A stretch of DNA of 5,402 nucleotides from Pseudomonadota bacterium (GTDB taxonomy: Bacteria > Pseudomonadota > Gammaproteobacteria > Burkholderiales > Ferrovaceae): NCBI GenBank assembly GCA_021794775.1, contig JAJYQG010000040.1:1-5402 (forward strand), in the 5' to 3' direction. Below, in pieces: positions 4,726 to 5,402 of the stretch. The notes below the pieces were generated by a model, which made no database searches, had not been told where the DNA came from, and saw nothing but the letters and a program-made list of their open reading frames with translations. Every line of letters begins with the position of its first letter. Position 1 is the first letter of the stretch. The translations under genes and the position numbers were made by a program.

Positions 4726-5402
4726 ATGGCGGGAAGCATCAACAACGGAAAGGTTTCTTGTGTGGATTTGTTCTGCGGTGCGGGAGGTCTGACTCATGGC
4801 TTCGTCCTTGAGGGACTGCCCGTGGTCGCTGGCATTGATCTCGACTTGGCTTGCCGCTTTCCTTATGAAGCCAACAACCAGGCCCGATTCGTCGAACGTG
4901 ACATCAGCAAGGTCACCGCGCCAGAACTGAAAGAGTTATTCGGTGACGCTGACCTCATGATTCTCGCGGGCTGCGCTCCGTGCCAACCCTTCTCGACCTA
5001 CGCGCAGCGCTACGAGTTTGACGGCAAGGATGGCAGGTGGGGCTTGCTGTATGAGTTTGCGCGTCTCGCCAAAGGTGCCATGCCCGATGTCATCACGATG
5101 GAGAACGTGCCTACCGTCGCAAAGCACAAGGTGTTTCATGATTTCGTCGATACGTTGAAACGGCTCGGCTACAACGTCTGGTTCGATGTCGTTGACAGTT
5201 CTCGCTATGGCGTGCCGCAGACACGCCGACGCATGGTGCTGATGGCGTCGCTTCATGGTGACATCAAGATGATCGACCCGACCCACGAGAAACCAAAGAC
5301 GGTTCGTCAGGCCATAGGCCGCTTGCGCCCATTGAACGCGGGCGAGGCGGCTCCGAGGGACAAATTGCACGTTGCGTCGATGCTGTCTGAAAAGAATCTC
5401 CA
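4726..5402 (+). CDS. DNA (cytosine-5) methyltransferase, N-terminal part
   Basis: Transfers a methyl group from S-adenosylmethionine to carbon 5 of cytosine in DNA (Dcm/M.HhaI family). The first 225 residues are visible and the frame is open to the right edge. Motif I is DLFCGAGGLTHGF (14-26), the cofactor-binding loop, followed by GIDLD (36-40), motif II. Motif IV is GCAPCQPFS (82-90) with catalytic Cys86. Motif VI is MENVP (125-129) with Glu126. Motif VIII is RYGVPQTRRR (160-169). All key residues are present, so the visible part looks active. The target recognition domain and motifs IX and X lie beyond the window, so the target sequence cannot be inferred. It is divergent from the transfer genes with its own promoter and ribosome binding site. 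Whether a restriction enzyme follows is not visible; on conjugative elements such enzymes often stand alone and protect the element from host restriction. Confidence 0.93.
   Translation, partial: MAGSINNGKVSCVDLFCGAGGLTHGFVLEGLPVVAGIDLDLACRFPYEANNQARFVERDISKVTAPELKELFGDADLMILAGCAPCQPFSTYAQRYEFDGKDGRWGLLYEFARLAKGAMPDVITMENVPTVAKHKVFHDFVDTLKRLGYNVWFDVVDSSRYGVPQTRRRMVLMASLHGDIKMIDPTHEKPKTVRQAIGRLRPLNAGEAAPRDKLHVASMLSEKNL

Noticed and set aside
4936..5370. Minus-strand open frame of 144 codons
   Set aside because: It is antisense to the methyltransferase, whose catalytic motifs IV, VI and VIII fall in this interval; no motif or ribosome binding site supports the minus-strand reading.

Overview
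The window looks like part of a conjugative plasmid or integrative conjugative element from a proteobacterium, probably a gamma- or betaproteobacterium. The basis is F-type transfer proteins (TraL, TraE), an OmpA-like lipoprotein, moderate GC content, canonical Shine-Dalgarno sites and sigma70-like promoters. There is no tRNA, rRNA, transposase or CRISPR array in it, so the host cannot be placed more precisely.

Layout. Nearly everything is on the minus strand, so transcription runs from about 4630 down to 1. In transcriptional order the genes are: a 63-residue ribbon-helix-helix regulator (4438-4629); a secreted lytic transglycosylase (3977-4438); a 114-residue membrane-anchored protein of unknown family (3636-3980); a GspE/PilB-type secretion ATPase of 520 residues (2034-3596); a periplasmic DsbA-like thiol-disulfide protein (1367-2053); an OmpA-domain lipoprotein (504-1280); traL (229-507); and the start of traE, which runs off the left edge (1-232). 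Most junctions overlap by 1 to 20 bases, which points to translational coupling. The exceptions are a 39-base gap before the ATPase and an 86-base gap before the lipoprotein; the latter carries a good sigma70 promoter candidate. On the plus strand a DNA (cytosine-5) methyltransferase starts at 4726 and runs off the right edge.

The divergent intergenic region (4630-4725) carries overlapping promoter candidates for both directions. An 11-bp palindrome sits on the shared -10 region and is a natural candidate operator for the small regulator. No stretch above 300 bases lacks a gene.

How the parts may work together. TraL and TraE are inner-membrane parts of an F-type conjugation pore. The transglycosylase would open peptidoglycan, the OmpA-like lipoprotein would anchor the machine to peptidoglycan, and the DsbA-like protein would form disulfides in secreted components. 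The ATPase is the surprise: F-type systems normally have no VirB11/GspE-family ATPase. This one also appears to carry a tandem MshEN-like motif pair (the c-di-GMP-binding module of MshE) at its C terminus instead of its N terminus. The methyltransferase may protect the element from host restriction.
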